Below are positions 36,055-45,723 of a stretch of DNA of 64,000 nt, piece by piece. Below the pieces are notes generated by a model that searched no databases, was not told the origin of the DNA, and saw only the letters and a list, made by a program, of their open reading frames with translations. The stretch lies in NCBI RefSeq assembly GCF_024055605.1, contig NZ_JAMXLX010000002.1:744001-808000 (forward strand). Reading direction: 5' to 3'. The DNA comes from Ciceribacter sichuanensis (GTDB taxonomy: Bacteria > Pseudomonadota > Alphaproteobacteria > Rhizobiales > Rhizobiaceae). Each line of letters starts with the position of its first letter. Position 1 is the stretch's first letter. A program made the translations under genes and the position numbers.

Positions 36055-36184
36055 ATAGAAGGATTTTCCTCCCGAGGGAGTGGAATCCGGAAGCTGTTCT
36101 ATTGGCATCTTGACGATTTCCCACGGGAAAACAAGTTTTATTTAATAACTATTGGTGCATTCGCATGAATGCTGGAAGGAGCCC

Positions 36185-37375
36185 ATGGTTCGCAACAAGG
36201 ATGCCATCGCCGGACTGCTCGTCTTGTCCGCCCTGTTCGTGCCTTATGCCGCGCAGGCGGAGGAGGCGGTCGCATCGGCGCCGCAGCAGCCCAAGATCCC
36301 CTCGATCGTCGTGACGAAGGCCGAGACCCGGCCGCTGGTCGACAGGATCGTTGCGACAGGCACCATCAAGCCGGTGGAAGAGATCTATGTGCAGCCGCTC
36401 GTCGAGGGACTGTCGATCAAGACGCTCGAGGCCGATGTCGGCGACAAGGTGGAAGCCGATGGCGTGGTCGCACGCCTGAACGACGATGCGCTGCGCCTGC
36501 AAAAGGGCCAGCTTCAGGCATCGCGCGCCAAGGCGGAGGCAGCGCTTGCGCAATATCACGCGCAACTCACCGACGCCAAGACCACGGCCGACGAAGCGGA
36601 CCGTCAGTTCAAGCGCGCCACCGCGCTCGGCAAGTCCGGCACCTTCTCGACCTCTTCCGTCGAGCAGGCAGAAACCGCTGCCACCAGCGCGCGCGCCAAG
36701 GTGACGAGCGCCGAACAGGCCATCGCCATTGCCGAAGCCGACATCAAGGTTGTCGACGCCCAGATCGCAGACATCAACCTCAGTCTGGCCCGTACCGATG
36801 TGAAGAGCCCGTTTGCCGGCGTAGTGTCGGTACGAAACGCCAAGACCGGCGCCATCGCCTCCGGCAGCGGCCAGCCGATGTTCACCATCATCCGGGACGG
36901 ACAGATCGAACTCGTCGCAGACGTATCCGAAACGGATATCCTGAAGATGCGCGTTGGCCAGAAGGCGAAGATCACCGTTGCTGGCGGTGCAGCGAGCCTC
37001 AACGGCTCGGTCCGGCTGATTTCCCCCATCGTCGACCCGCAGACCCGCCTTGGCGCGGTGCATATCGCCATCGACGATGACAACGGCGCCCGCGCCGGCA
37101 TGTATGGCAACGCCGAGATCATCGTGGCCGAAGCCAATGCCGTGGCCCTGCCGCTGTCGGCCATCACCACCAGCAAGCACACCACGACCACCCGCCTGGT
37201 CAATGACGGCATCATCAAGCAGGTCGATATCGCGACCGGCATCCAGGATGGCGCCTATATCCAGGTCGTCAGCGGCCTGAAGGCAGGCGACGTGGTGGTT
37301 GCCAAGGCCGGCGCCTTCGTTCGCGACGGCGACCACATCAACCCGATCAACGACGAAACTGCCGCCTCGAACTGA
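36185..37375 (+). CDS. RND efflux periplasmic adaptor
   Basis: A 396-residue membrane-fusion protein. The start has a signal peptide (KDAIAGLLVLSALFVPYAAQ). The lipoyl halves flank a long helical hairpin of about 100 residues (QLQASRAKAEAALAQYHAQL; ATSARAKVTSAEQAIAIAEA), with the second lipoyl half at TDVKSPFAGVVSVRNAKTGA. The ATG at 36185 is preceded by GGAAGGAG; the in-frame ATG at 36152 is rejected. It is 13 bases before the RND permease. No outer-membrane channel gene is present, so a TolC-like protein elsewhere is needed. Confidence 0.93.
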   Translation: MVRNKDAIAGLLVLSALFVPYAAQAEEAVASAPQQPKIPSIVVTKAETRPLVDRIVATGTIKPVEEIYVQPLVEGLSIKTLEADVGDKVEADGVVARLNDDALRLQKGQLQASRAKAEAALAQYHAQLTDAKTTADEADRQFKRATALGKSGTFSTSSVEQAETAATSARAKVTSAEQAIAIAEADIKVVDAQIADINLSLARTDVKSPFAGVVSVRNAKTGAIASGSGQPMFTIIRDGQIELVADVSETDILKMRVGQKAKITVAGGAASLNGSVRLISPIVDPQTRLGAVHIAIDDDNGARAGMYGNAEIIVAEANAVALPLSAITTSKHTTTTRLVNDGIIKQVDIATGIQDGAYIQVVSGLKAGDVVVAKAGAFVRDGDHINPINDETAASN

Positions 37376-37388
37376 GAGACAGAGCGCC

Positions 37389-40300
37389 ATGAACTTCTCC
37401 GCCTGGGCCATTCGAAATCCCGTAGCGCCGATCCTGGCCTTCTTTCTGCTGATGGTGGTCGGCCTGCAGTCGTTTTTCGCGCTGCCGATCACCCGTTTCC
37501 CGAATATCGACGTGCCGCTGGTGGCAATCACCGTGACCCAGAGCGGCGCGTCGCCGGCTGAACTCGAGACGCAGGTGACGAAGGAGATCGAGGACGCGGT
37601 GGCGAGCATCACCGGCGTCGACGAACTCACCTCGACCGTCACCGACGGGCAGTCGCAGACCCTCATCATGTTCCGCATGGAGGTACCGACCGAACAGGCG
37701 GTGCAGGACGTCAAGGACGCCATCGACCGCATTCGCGGCGACCTCCCGGCATCCGTCGACGAGCCGATTGTCGCCAAGATCGACGTCGAGGGCGCGGCCA
37801 TCCAGACCTTTGCGGTCTCCGCACCCAACATGAGCATCGAGGAACTCTCGTGGTTCGTCGATGACACGGTCAAACGGGCGCTGCAGGGCCAGAGCGGCAT
37901 CGGTCGTATCGACCGTTACGGCGGCGCCGAGCGGGAAATCCGCGTCGAGCTGAACCCCGACCGCCTCGACGCCTTCGGCATCACCGCCGCCGACGTGAAC
38001 CGTCAGTTGCGCGGCACCAATGTCGACCTCGGCTCGGGCCGCGGTCAGGTGGCCGGCGCCGAACAGGCGATCCGCACACTGGGCGACGCCCGCAATGTCG
38101 ATACGCTGGCCAACACCACCATCGCGCTGAGTAACGGTCGTTTCGTCAAGCTTGCCGACCTCGGCACCATCAAGGACACATACGAAGAACAGAAATCCTT
38201 CTCGCGCTTCAACGGCGAGCCGGTTGTCACCTTCGCCGTCTTCCGTTCCAAGGGCGCCAGCGAAGTAAGCGTCGCGGAAACGGTTTCCACCATCCTTGAT
38301 CAGGTCCGGGCGGAGAACCCGGGCGTGGACATCAAGCTGATGGACGATTCCGTCTACTTCACCTACGGCAACTACGAAGCGGCCATGCACACCCTGATTG
38401 AGGGCGCCGTTCTGGCGGTCATCGTCGTCTTCCTGTTCCTGCGCAACTGGCGCGCCACACTGATTTCGGCAATCGCCCTGCCTCTGTCCGCCATCCCGAC
38501 TTTCTGGATCATGGACATGATGGGGTTCTCGCTGAACCTCGTCAGCTTCCTGGCGCTGACGCTCGCAACAGGTATTCTCGTCGACGATGCTATCGTCGAG
38601 ATCGAGAACATCGCCCGTCACATCAAGATGGGCAAGACACCGTATCGCGCGGCTATAGAGGCCGCGGACGAAATCGGTCTCGCCGTCATCGCCACCACTT
38701 TCACCATCATCGCGGTCTTCGTTCCGGTATCCTTCATGCCGGGTATTCCGGGCCAGTACTTCATCCAGTTCGGCCTGACCGTCGCCTTCTCCGTCTTCTT
38801 TTCGTTGATGGTCGCGCGCCTCATCACGCCGCTGATGGCCGCTTACCTGATGCGCGCCGAAGACGCGATGGACGACCATCACGACAACGACAGCGCCTTC
38901 ATGAAGGGCTATACGCGGCTCGTGCGCGCCACCACGACCCGCTGGTATGCCCGCTACCTGACGCTTATCGGCGCCTTTGCCTTCCTCGTGGCCTCCATCG
39001 CTCTCCTGGCACAGGTTCCCGGTTCCTTCCTTCCGCCGGAAGACGCCGGTCGTATCGTGCTGTCCATCGAATTGCCGCCGAATGCAACGCTCGATGAAAC
39101 CGAAAGCAAGACCGAAGCGATCTATGCCGCGACCAAGGATCTCGAGGGCGTGGAAAGCGTCTTCATCCTCGGTGGGGCCTCCCCCAAGGGCGATATGGAG
39201 CTTCGCCGCGCCAGCGTGACGCTCAACCTCGTCCGCATCGAGCATTCGCTGCTCAAGACGCTGGTCAACAAGGGGCTGGGCGGCATTCCTGTCATCGGTC
39301 CCTATCTGCCGAAGATGACGATTGAAGGCCGCACGCGGCCGCAATGGGACATCGAGAAGGAAGCATTCGAAAAGCTCCGGCCGATCCCCGACATCCGCGT
39401 GTCCAAGCTGAACGACCGTGGCGAACGCGACCTCTCCTTCAACTTCCTCTCCAAGAATGCGGACGAACTGAACGAGGCTGCTGCCATCCTCGAAGCCAAG
39501 CTTCGCACGGTGCCGGAACTCGCCAATGTCAGCTCCGACGGCGCCCTGCCCCGTCCGGAACTGCAGATCCGCCCGCGCGCGGATGAAGCGGCACGGCTCG
39601 GAGTGACCGCGCAGCAGATCTCGGAGACCGTGCGCGTGGCCACCATCGGCGATGTCGACTCGGCCCTCACCAAGATCTCGCTCGACGACCGCCTTATCCC
39701 GATCCGGGTACAGGCCTCTCTCGACCTTAGAACCGATCTCGCCGCGATCCGCGCCCTGAAAGTGCAGACCGCCAGCGGCGCGACCGTTCCGCTGGCGAGC
39801 GTCGCCGATATCGACTATTCGGAAGGCGTCAGCGCCATCGAGCGCAACAACCGAAACCGCGTGGTCTCCATCGGTGCCGACCTGCCGCAGGGCGTGGCCC
39901 TCGACACCGCATCCGCGGCCTTCCGCGCCGCCGTCGATTCAACCCAGATCCCGGCATCGGTAAAGCTTGCGGAAAGCGGCGACACCAAGGTCCAGCGGGA
40001 GATGCAGCAAAGCTTCGTCAATGCAATGCTGCTCGGCCTGCTTCTGGTGCTGACCGTGCTGATCCTGCTGTTCAAGGATGTCATCCAGCCCTTCACCATC
40101 CTGCTCTCGCTGCCGCTTGCCATCGGCGGTGTGGCGGTGGCGCTGATCATCACCAATAATCCGCTGTCGATGCCGGTCCTGATCGGTATCCTCATGCTGA
40201 TGGGCATCGTCACCAAGAATGCCATCTTGCTGGTCGATTTCGCCATCGAGATGCGCCACAAGGGAATGCAGCGGGTGGAAGCCATGGTGGAGGCCGGCCG

Positions 40301-40715
40301 CAAGCGCGCCCGCCCGATCATCATGACCTCCATCGCCATGTCCGCCGGCATGCTGCCGTCGGCCATGGGCGTTGGTGAAGGCGGTTCGTTCCGCGCCCCG
40401 ATGGCGATCGCCGTGATCGGCGGCATCATCGTGTCGACGGCGCTCAGCCTGCTGGTCGTTCCTGCCTTCTTCCTGATTCTTGACGACCTCTCCCGCCTGC
40501 TTGGCTGGATGTTCGGTAGACTGGTCGGCAAAAAGGAGGAGGAGACCATCCCGCTCTCCGCCGAGGAACTGACGGAGATGGCCAGAGAGAACAACGAGAC
40601 GCTCGAAAGCCTCAAAAAGCGCCTTGCAGCCGTCGAGAGGCAGGCTCCCGGCACATCCCGCAAGGAAGAAAGCGGCGGCAAGATCATCAATCTTCCACCG
40701 CTTGCCGCCGAGTAG
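37389..40715 (+). CDS. RND efflux permease (AcrB/MexF-like)
   Basis: A 1108-residue inner-membrane RND pump with twelve helices. The start MNFSAWAIRNPVAPILAFFL and following LPITRFPNIDVPLVAI are typical, and the fourth helix contains LATGILVDDAIVEIENIARH, with Asp-Asp proton-relay residues. The C-terminal half has GIVTKNAILLVDFAIEMRHK. It is somewhat longer than AcrB (about 1049) because of a hydrophilic tail of about 70 residues with a predicted coiled coil (MARENNETLESLKKRLAAVE). Substrates are unknown. It ends the operon at a strong terminator. Confidence 0.94.
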   Translation: MNFSAWAIRNPVAPILAFFLLMVVGLQSFFALPITRFPNIDVPLVAITVTQSGASPAELETQVTKEIEDAVASITGVDELTSTVTDGQSQTLIMFRMEVPTEQAVQDVKDAIDRIRGDLPASVDEPIVAKIDVEGAAIQTFAVSAPNMSIEELSWFVDDTVKRALQGQSGIGRIDRYGGAEREIRVELNPDRLDAFGITAADVNRQLRGTNVDLGSGRGQVAGAEQAIRTLGDARNVDTLANTTIALSNGRFVKLADLGTIKDTYEEQKSFSRFNGEPVVTFAVFRSKGASEVSVAETVSTILDQVRAENPGVDIKLMDDSVYFTYGNYEAAMHTLIEGAVLAVIVVFLFLRNWRATLISAIALPLSAIPTFWIMDMMGFSLNLVSFLALTLATGILVDDAIVEIENIARHIKMGKTPYRAAIEAADEIGLAVIATTFTIIAVFVPVSFMPGIPGQYFIQFGLTVAFSVFFSLMVARLITPLMAAYLMRAEDAMDDHHDNDSAFMKGYTRLVRATTTRWYARYLTLIGAFAFLVASIALLAQVPGSFLPPEDAGRIVLSIELPPNATLDETESKTEAIYAATKDLEGVESVFILGGASPKGDMELRRASVTLNLVRIEHSLLKTLVNKGLGGIPVIGPYLPKMTIEGRTRPQWDIEKEAFEKLRPIPDIRVSKLNDRGERDLSFNFLSKNADELNEAAAILEAKLRTVPELANVSSDGALPRPELQIRPRADEAARLGVTAQQISETVRVATIGDVDSALTKISLDDRLIPIRVQASLDLRTDLAAIRALKVQTASGATVPLASVADIDYSEGVSAIERNNRNRVVSIGADLPQGVALDTASAAFRAAVDSTQIPASVKLAESGDTKVQREMQQSFVNAMLLGLLLVLTVLILLFKDVIQPFTILLSLPLAIGGVAVALIITNNPLSMPVLIGILMLMGIVTKNAILLVDFAIEMRHKGMQRVEAMVEAGRKRARPIIMTSIAMSAGMLPSAMGVGEGGSFRAPMAIAVIGGIIVSTALSLLVVPAFFLILDDLSRLLGWMFGRLVGKKEEETIPLSAEELTEMARENNETLESLKKRLAAVERQAPGTSRKEESGGKIINLPPLAAE

Positions 40716-40735
40716 AACAAGAAAGTATGCGCATC

Positions 40736-40763
40736 AAACCGGGCCTCTGAGCCCGGTTTTTTT
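40736..40763 (+). terminator. Terminator of the RND operon
   Basis: Perfect nine-base-pair stem AAACCGGGC (40736-40744) with GCCCGGTTT (40751-40759), loop CTCTGA and seven T (40757-40763). It lies 20 bases after the RND permease stop. Confidence 0.92.
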
Positions 40764-40812
40764 GTATTTTGCCGTTGTTATGAAGAAAATCTGACACCCC
40801 CGGCCAGATCGG

Positions 40813-40826
40813 TTGATCGAAATCAA
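40813..40826. promoter_or_regulatory. Perfect FNR-type anaerobox
   Basis: TTGAT-CGAA-ATCAA, an exact match to the FNR/FixK/Dnr half-site consensus TTGAT-N4-ATCAA. It lies 300 bases upstream of the GTG chosen for the Crp/Fnr gene, or 75 from the first in-frame ATG, so its exact promoter position is not clear. It implies oxygen- or NO-linked control, possibly autoregulation. Confidence 0.7.
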
Positions 40827-41112
40827 ATCAACCTTGCTCGACCTTCCCTATCCTTTTTTTCGCTGAGGAATGAGTAACGACTGAAGGTTGCTTCCCCAGA
40901 CGGAGATGATGTTGCTGAACACATTTTCGCGGGACGCCGCCATGATCGCCGGGTTGCCGGCGGATCTACGATTTCCCAGCAGCGGAAGAGTGGTTGCCGT
41001 CAGCTGGAGGAAGCGGAGCGGCCCGCCTTTTCGAAGCTGTGGGAAGCGTCTTCTCGTTGCTGGGGATTGGCCATCGCGCTCCGCAAGGACCGCAATCTGG
41101 AGCCGTGAAACC

Positions 41113-41796
41113 GTGAACAAGATTTTGAAGTTGAACACACGCGACAAAAACACCCTGCTGAAGACGCCGTTCATGGCGTCTCTCGGTGCGAGCGCGCTGG
41201 CGCGCATGCTAGAAATCTGCACCGTGACCAATTACGAGGCGCGCGACATCCTGTTTCGGGAAGCGGAGGCCGCAGAATATTTCTACTGCGTACTCACCGG
41301 CTATGTGCGCCTCTACCGGCTGAACAAGGAAGGACGCGAAGCCGACATCCGTATCTGCGGCCCAGGCGAGACCTTTGCCGAATGCCTGCTCGCGCTCGGC
41401 GACAACTACCTCTACAACGCCCAGGCTGCCGAGAACATCACGGTCGCCCGGTTCGAACTGCAGAAGGTTCGGGCGCTGGCGGAACAGGAGCGTGACATCG
41501 CGCAGGCGATCATCCGCAACCTTTCCGCTCACCTGCGCAGCACCATGGAGTGCATCGCCAACGACCGCCTGCAAACCGCGCCGCAACGCGTCGCTCATTA
41601 CCTGCTCGACAACTGCCCGCAGGACAGCGCCACCGCCTCGATCCGCCTGCCCTTCCAGAAGAGCCTTCTGGCCGGCAAACTGGGCCTCGCCCCGGAAGCC
41701 CTGTCACGCGCCTTCTCGTCGCTTCGCCGCGCCGGCGTCATCGTGCGGGGCCGCATCATCCAGATTAACGACGTCAGCGCCCTCAAGCAGATCTGA
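41113..41796 (+). CDS. Crp/Fnr regulator, Dnr-like, without Fe-S cysteine set
   Basis: A 227-residue regulator with a cyclic-nucleotide-fold sensor (DILFREAEAAEYFYCVLTGY; FAECLLALGDNYLYNAQAAE) and a winged helix whose recognition segment is EALSRAFSSLRRAG. The E-x-x-S-R residues recognise TTGAT-type half sites. The FNR N-terminal cysteine cluster is absent, so the sensing is not by a 4Fe-4S cluster; Dnr/NnrR-type NO sensing through haem is a possibility. The GTG at 41113 is preferred over an ATG at 40888 because the extra 75 residues show no similarity. An upstream anaerobox supports an anaerobic or NO role. Confidence 0.82.
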   Translation: MNKILKLNTRDKNTLLKTPFMASLGASALARMLEICTVTNYEARDILFREAEAAEYFYCVLTGYVRLYRLNKEGREADIRICGPGETFAECLLALGDNYLYNAQAAENITVARFELQKVRALAEQERDIAQAIIRNLSAHLRSTMECIANDRLQTAPQRVAHYLLDNCPQDSATASIRLPFQKSLLAGKLGLAPEALSRAFSSLRRAGVIVRGRIIQINDVSALKQI

Positions 41797-41834
41797 CGCC
41801 CAGGAGCGGAATTGCCGTTCACATTTCGGGGGGC

Positions 41835-42446
41835 TCAGAGCCCCCCGCTTTCTTTCAGGAACGCCACGATATCGTCGACGCCCGCGCCGCGTTTCATGTC
41901 CGAGAATACATAAGGGCGGGACGAGCGCATGCGTTCCGCATCCCGGTCCATCACCTCGATGTCCACGCCGACATAGGGCGCCAGATCCTTCTTGTTGATC
42001 ACCAGCAGGTCGGAACGGGTGATGCCCGGGCCACCCTTGCGCGGGATTTCCTCGCCCTGGCAGACGGAAATGACATAGATAGTCAGGTCGGCGAGATCCG
42101 GAGAGAAGGTCGCCGCCAGATTGTCGCCACCCGATTCGATGAATACCACGTCGAGATCAGGGATACGGGCCGTCAGATCGGCAATGGCCTGCAGGTTGAT
42201 CGAAGCATCCTCGCGGATCGCGGTATGCGGACAGCCACCGGTTTCCACCCCTACCACGCGGTCGGAGGATAGCGCCTGCATACGGATCAGCGCATCGGCA
42301 TCCTCGCGCGTATAGATGTCATTGGTGACAACCGCGACGGAATACTGGTCGCGCATCGCCTTGCAGAGCTTTTCCGTCAGCGCTGTCTTGCCCGACCCCA
42401 CCGGGCCGCCGATACCGACGCGCAAGGGACCATTCTGTGACTTCAT
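41835..42446 (-). CDS. ureG: Urease accessory GTPase UreG
   Basis: A 203-residue GTPase needed to load nickel into urease. The P-loop [15 protein letters not shown] is near the N terminus; [16 protein letters not shown] holds the CPH metal motif that binds nickel or zinc, and [14 protein letters not shown] is the guanine-specificity segment. The ATG at 42446 begins [14 protein letters not shown]. It lies 96 bases after ureF at the end of the minus-strand urease group, so it may be co-transcribed with ureEF. Confidence 0.96.
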   Translation of the reverse strand: MKSQNGPLRVGIGGPVGSGKTALTEKLCKAMRDQYSVAVVTNDIYTREDADALIRMQALSSDRVVGVETGGCPHTAIREDASINLQAIADLTARIPDLDVVFIESGGDNLAATFSPDLADLTIYVISVCQGEEIPRKGGPGITRSDLLVINKKDLAPYVGVDIEVMDRDAERMRSSRPYVFSDMKRGAGVDDIVAFLKESGGL

Positions 42447-42542
42447 CTTATCTATCCTGTTGGCAAGCGATGGCGAAGCAGCTGGAGACCAGTTGGCCTC
42501 TCTGCCCGGCCGCATCCGATGGGAAGAAATGTAACCCCGAGG

Positions 42543-43226
42543 TCACGACTGGAACAACCTCGAATACTGAACTTCGTGCCTCAGGCTCGCGATATCGGCC
42601 AGAACGGTGGCGCTGCCGAGGTCATCAAGCCCAAGCCGCGCCGCACGCTCGGCCTGGGCCAGAACAGGTCGCTCCAGCCCGGCTAGCGTCGCGACACCCT
42701 GCTTCTGCCCGATAACCGCGAGCCTCACCGCAACCGAGATCAGTTGCGCGCACTGCGCCTGCAGGAAGGCGGCAAGGGCATCGCCAAGCGGCACATGATG
42801 GGCGGCAGCCACGGCACCGACGGCGACGCTGTAGGCCGTACCGCCGGAAAATTTATCGAGCACCGGATGCGGCCATGCCGACGCGGCAGCAAGGAACGCA
42901 TCACCCTGCCTTACGATCTCCGCATGGCGCTCCATCGATCCCGCAAGCGCCGCCGCGAGTTCGACCACGTCGCGCAAGCGGTCCGGGTCCTCGATCGATC
43001 GGTAGGCTTCGGCAAGCAATATGGCGTCGTTGCGCAGGCTGCCTTCTCCAAGCACGACGGACAGCCAGGCCGACAACTCCTCCGCCGAGCCGATCCGGCC
43101 GTCATCGATGACCGCCTCAAGCCCGCCTGAGTAGACGAAACCGCCAACCGGAAAGGCAGGAGAAAGCCAGGCGAGCAGCCGCAGCAGCCCCCCTCGCCCC
43201 TCGGCACCCGCCGAAGTCTCAGTCAT
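42543..43226 (-). CDS. ureF: Urease accessory protein UreF
   Basis: A 227-residue all-helical protein that joins UreD and UreG in the pre-activation complex of urease. [20 protein letters not shown] and [20 protein letters not shown] are family segments, as is the C-terminal part from [20 protein letters not shown]. The ATG at 43226 overlaps ureE by eight bases; longer in-frame starts to 43325 lie inside ureE and were rejected. Confidence 0.94.
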   Translation of the reverse strand: MTETSAGAEGRGGLLRLLAWLSPAFPVGGFVYSGGLEAVIDDGRIGSAEELSAWLSVVLGEGSLRNDAILLAEAYRSIEDPDRLRDVVELAAALAGSMERHAEIVRQGDAFLAAASAWPHPVLDKFSGGTAYSVAVGAVAAAHHVPLGDALAAFLQAQCAQLISVAVRLAVIGQKQGVATLAGLERPVLAQAERAARLGLDDLGSATVLADIASLRHEVQYSRLFQS

Positions 43227-43695
43227 GATGATGGCCCGAGTGAGAACCGTGCCCATGTCCGCCGTGGGAATGATAGGCTCCCCTCGCCGGCTGGAAGCGT
43301 TCTGTGATGTCCGTGACGGTAGCACCTAACCCGACAAGCATATCGCGGATCACATGGTCGCGGAGGATGAGGATGCGCTCCTCTTCGATCTGCGCCGACA
43401 GATGGCGATTGCCGAGATGCCAGGCAAGCTCGATCAGATGGCGGGGATCACGGGCCGTGATCTCGAACAGCTTCTCCTCGACCGCAGCCACCTCGACGGC
43501 CGTACCGTCATCCAGAATGAGAAGATCACCATGGGCCAGGAGTACCGGCTCCTTGAGGTCGAGCATGACCATGTCGCCATCTTCGAGATGCAGGAGCTTG
43601 CGCCTCAAATGGCGCTCATCATGGGCAAGGGCAAGCCGGCCGGAAATCGTAACGTCGCCGGAACCGGCAGGAAGAATGGAAGTAACGTGTCGCAT
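43219..43695 (-). CDS. ureE: Urease nickel chaperone UreE
   Basis: A 158-residue metallochaperone. The two-domain fold appears as [17 protein letters not shown] and [20 protein letters not shown], with the conserved metal-binding His in the GNRH segment. The C terminus is a histidine-rich tail ([18 protein letters not shown]) that will bind several nickel ions. Its start is ATG at 43695, 64 bases after the GGDEF gene. It overlaps ureF by eight bases. Confidence 0.95.
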   Translation of the reverse strand: MRHVTSILPAGSGDVTISGRLALAHDERHLRRKLLHLEDGDMVMLDLKEPVLLAHGDLLILDDGTAVEVAAVEEKLFEITARDPRHLIELAWHLGNRHLSAQIEEERILILRDHVIRDMLVGLGATVTDITERFQPARGAYHSHGGHGHGSHSGHHHD

Positions 43696-43759
43696 GGTTA
43701 TTCCGAATTGGCGATTTTTCAACCATGCACAAAAGACAGGCAGGCGGCAAGAATGAAGT

Positions 43760-44614
43760 TCAGCCGGAAGCGGGAAGCCCACCGTCGATTGCCAGCGAAC
43801 CAGCGAAATCGTTCTTCGGCCATGCGGCAGACGCCTCGACGCCCTCGTCATGCAGCACCTTGTTGCGCCCATTCGCCTTGGCGAGATAAAGCGCGCGGTC
43901 AGCCGCAGAATAGACCGCCTCAGCGCGGAGGTCCGGCGCAAATTCCGCAATGCCTCCGGAAACCGTTGTGGATATTGTCTGTCCGTCGCAGGACACGGCG
44001 CGCGACGCAATCAGATTACGGGCCCGTTCCACCAGCGCTATGCGCTGGGCAATACCGCCGCCGTGGATGATCACCCCGAATTCCTCGCCACCGAGACGGG
44101 CCACGACATGTGGTTCCTTGAACACCTCCCTCAGGACCTCGGCGACAGCCATGATCACGGCATCGCCCGCCCGATGCCCGTGACGGTCATTGATCGACTT
44201 GAACCGATCAAGATCGAGAATGGCCAGCGATGCCTGACCGTTCATCCGGTCAAGCTCTTCGTTGAAAGCGCGTCGGTTCAGGAGACCCGACAGCATGTCC
44301 GTGCGGCTCAGTCGCTCGAACTCCGTACGCGACACGGAAAGCTCATGAATCACCTGACCGGTGACGATGGCAAGCGCACCGGAAACAGCGCCGCCGAACA
44401 GCCAGGAAAATGCCACGGAAAGCTTGATCGCCTCCGGCACCGTGAGCGGCATGATGCCGAGCTGATAGCAGATCGGCAGTGCGGCGATGCTGAGGACGAA
44501 TGCCAGCAGGACAGCACGAAACGTCATCTTCAGGGCAAAGCCATAGATAGCTTCCCGGCCATTGAAATTGCCGAGATCGACCTGTAGCGAAACCCATCTT
44601 TTGAGAAATTCCAT
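43760..44614 (-). CDS. Short membrane diguanylate cyclase
   Basis: A 284-residue protein with two membrane helices (about residues 32-50 and 66-88) and a GGDEF domain with intact GGEEF at 175-179. The GLDLDRF-like [17 protein letters not shown] and [16 protein letters not shown] segments are typical. The ATG at 44614 is preferred because GGGGAG lies seven bases upstream, whereas the ATG at 44644 has none. It lies between the peroxiredoxin gene and ureE, with no obvious functional link to urease. Confidence 0.88.
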   Translation of the reverse strand: MEFLKRWVSLQVDLGNFNGREAIYGFALKMTFRAVLLAFVLSIAALPICYQLGIMPLTVPEAIKLSVAFSWLFGGAVSGALAIVTGQVIHELSVSRTEFERLSRTDMLSGLLNRRAFNEELDRMNGQASLAILDLDRFKSINDRHGHRAGDAVIMAVAEVLREVFKEPHVVARLGGEEFGVIIHGGGIAQRIALVERARNLIASRAVSCDGQTISTTVSGGIAEFAPDLRAEAVYSAADRALYLAKANGRNKVLHDEGVEASAAWPKNDFAGSLAIDGGLPASG

Positions 44615-45037
44615 CGCGCCGCTCCCCATTCCTGCAGCACTCATCGAATAGGATAGCTTCCCTTCGCTTCGTCCTAATCTATTCGTTAAAATGCAACCGG
44701 CTCAAAAAATAGATTCGTATAACTCTCTTGGAAGCGATCTTATAACCAAAGATTGCATTTCGTCCATCGAGCACCTGATTTCCCGGAGCCTATTTCTTTC
44801 GCTAAAGTAACGAAACACCCCCGAAATTGGCCAAAGCCCGCCTTGACAAAGGGCAGATGTGTCAGGTTGACCCGAGGTTGTATTCAGCTCCCCATCGCAA
44901 TAAGCGAAATACTTTTTCGGAAAACCTTTATTAACGACACCTAATATTGGAGCCTTCGGCAGATCCCCGTTCGTTAACGAAAAAGGCCCGGCAAAAAGCC
45001 GGGCCTTCGCAAGAAACGCTCGCGCGAAAAAAGAGCC
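44615..45037. other. Gene-free stretch with terminator
   Basis: No coding region was found. It contains the peroxiredoxin terminator (44979-45007) and the promoter of the cyclase gene. A TTGACA at 44843 has no good partner -10. Confidence 0.5.
44979..45007 (-). terminator. Terminator of the peroxiredoxin gene
   Basis: Perfect 10-base-pair stem AAGGCCCGGC (44983-44992) with GCCGGGCCTT (44998-45007) and a loop of five A. On the minus strand a run of T follows, and the peroxiredoxin stop is 30 bases before it, so it separates this gene from the cyclase and ureEFG. Confidence 0.9.
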
Positions 45038-45577
45038 TCAGGCGGCCTTCTTTTCCTTCAGCTTTTCCATGATGTTCTGCGGCGAGGAAACGCCATACGG
45101 ATCGCTTTCGCAATTGTCCGAATAACCTTCTTCCTCGAACCACTGCTCGACAACGCCATCATCGATGATGGCAGCGTAGCGCCAGGAGCGCATCCCGAAG
45201 CCGAGGTTGTCCTTGGCGACCAGCATGCCCATCTTGCGGGTGAACTCGCCGGAACCGTCCGGGATAACCTTGACGTTCTGAAGGTTCTGGCCCTTTGCCC
45301 AGGCGTTCATGACGAAGGCGTCGTTGACCGACATGCAGTAGATTTCGTCGATGCCTTCAGCCTTGAATTCCTCGTACATCTTTTCGAAGTCGGGAAGCTG
45401 GAAGGTCGAGCAGGTCGGAGTGAAGGCGCCCGGCAGCGAGAAGAGGATCACGCGCTTGCCCTTGAAGTAGTCGTCGGAGGTCACGTCCTGCCAACGGAAG
45501 GGGTTCGGGCCACCGACGGACTCGTCGCGAACGCGGGTACGGAAGGTGACGTTGGGCACTTTTCTGCCGATCAGCAT
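45038..45577 (-). CDS. Peroxiredoxin of the PrxII/Prx5 group
   Basis: A 179-residue thiol peroxidase that reduces hydrogen and organic peroxides. The peroxidatic Cys lies in LPGAFTPTCSTFQLPDFEKM; a second Cys in YSDNCESDPYG could resolve it. PrxII-type enzymes are usually 160-180 residues. The start ATG at 45577 has AAAGGAGAT upstream. It lies between the DUF2459 gene and a terminator, with a palindrome in its promoter, so it is probably a separate unit within the urease group. Confidence 0.94.
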   Translation of the reverse strand: MLIGRKVPNVTFRTRVRDESVGGPNPFRWQDVTSDDYFKGKRVILFSLPGAFTPTCSTFQLPDFEKMYEEFKAEGIDEIYCMSVNDAFVMNAWAKGQNLQNVKVIPDGSGEFTRKMGMLVAKDNLGFGMRSWRYAAIIDDGVVEQWFEEEGYSDNCESDPYGVSSPQNIMEKLKEKKAA

Positions 45578-45618
45578 GGTAATCTCCTTTGGATGGACGG
45601 CGGCATTTGGGGATGCCA

Positions 45619-45637
45619 TTTCTAGAATAGTTCTAAA
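45619..45637. promoter_or_regulatory. Palindrome upstream of the peroxiredoxin gene, Irr-box-like
   Basis: The core TAGAA-TAG-TTCTA (45623-45635) is a perfect dyad, and the wider sequence (TTTCTAGAATAGTTCTAAA) resembles the TTTAGAA...TTCTAAA Irr/ICE-type iron box of alpha-proteobacteria as I remember it. It is 42-60 bases before the start codon, a promoter position. An OxyR or other regulator is also possible. Confidence 0.4.
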
Positions 45638-45723
45638 CTACCCTGAATCTTGATGCACTGCATCATAAAAACTTGAGCGCCAACATCAAGCGCATGGCTG
45701 CCATGCAAAAATACAACAACACA

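Larger units (their letters stand above)
35739..36184. other. Long gene-free stretch with RIME1-like element and operator candidate
   Basis: No coding region is seen. It contains a RIME1-like repeat (35753-35857), a terminator (35867-35900), and a palindrome (36030-36054), each listed separately, and the promoter of the RND genes. Confidence 0.6.
40716..41112. other. Gene-free stretch before the Crp/Fnr regulator
   Basis: It carries the RND terminator (40736-40763) and a perfect anaerobox (40813-40826). The stretch is open in frame with the regulator from 40888, but those 75 residues show no family similarity and no ribosome-binding site is apparent. Confidence 0.55.

Noticed and set aside
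37347..39344. A 665-codon open frame on the minus strand
   Set aside because: It is antisense to the RND permease and has a composition rich in Arg, Asp and Gly typical of shadows.
40888..41112. An N-terminal extension of the Crp/Fnr regulator from an ATG at 40888
   Set aside because: The extra 75 residues are not like any Crp/Fnr N terminus and include no FNR cysteine cluster; the GTG at 41113 gives normal length.
44843..44871. A TTGACA box that could start a small plus-strand RNA
   Set aside because: No -10 element at proper spacing and no matching terminator downstream on that strand.
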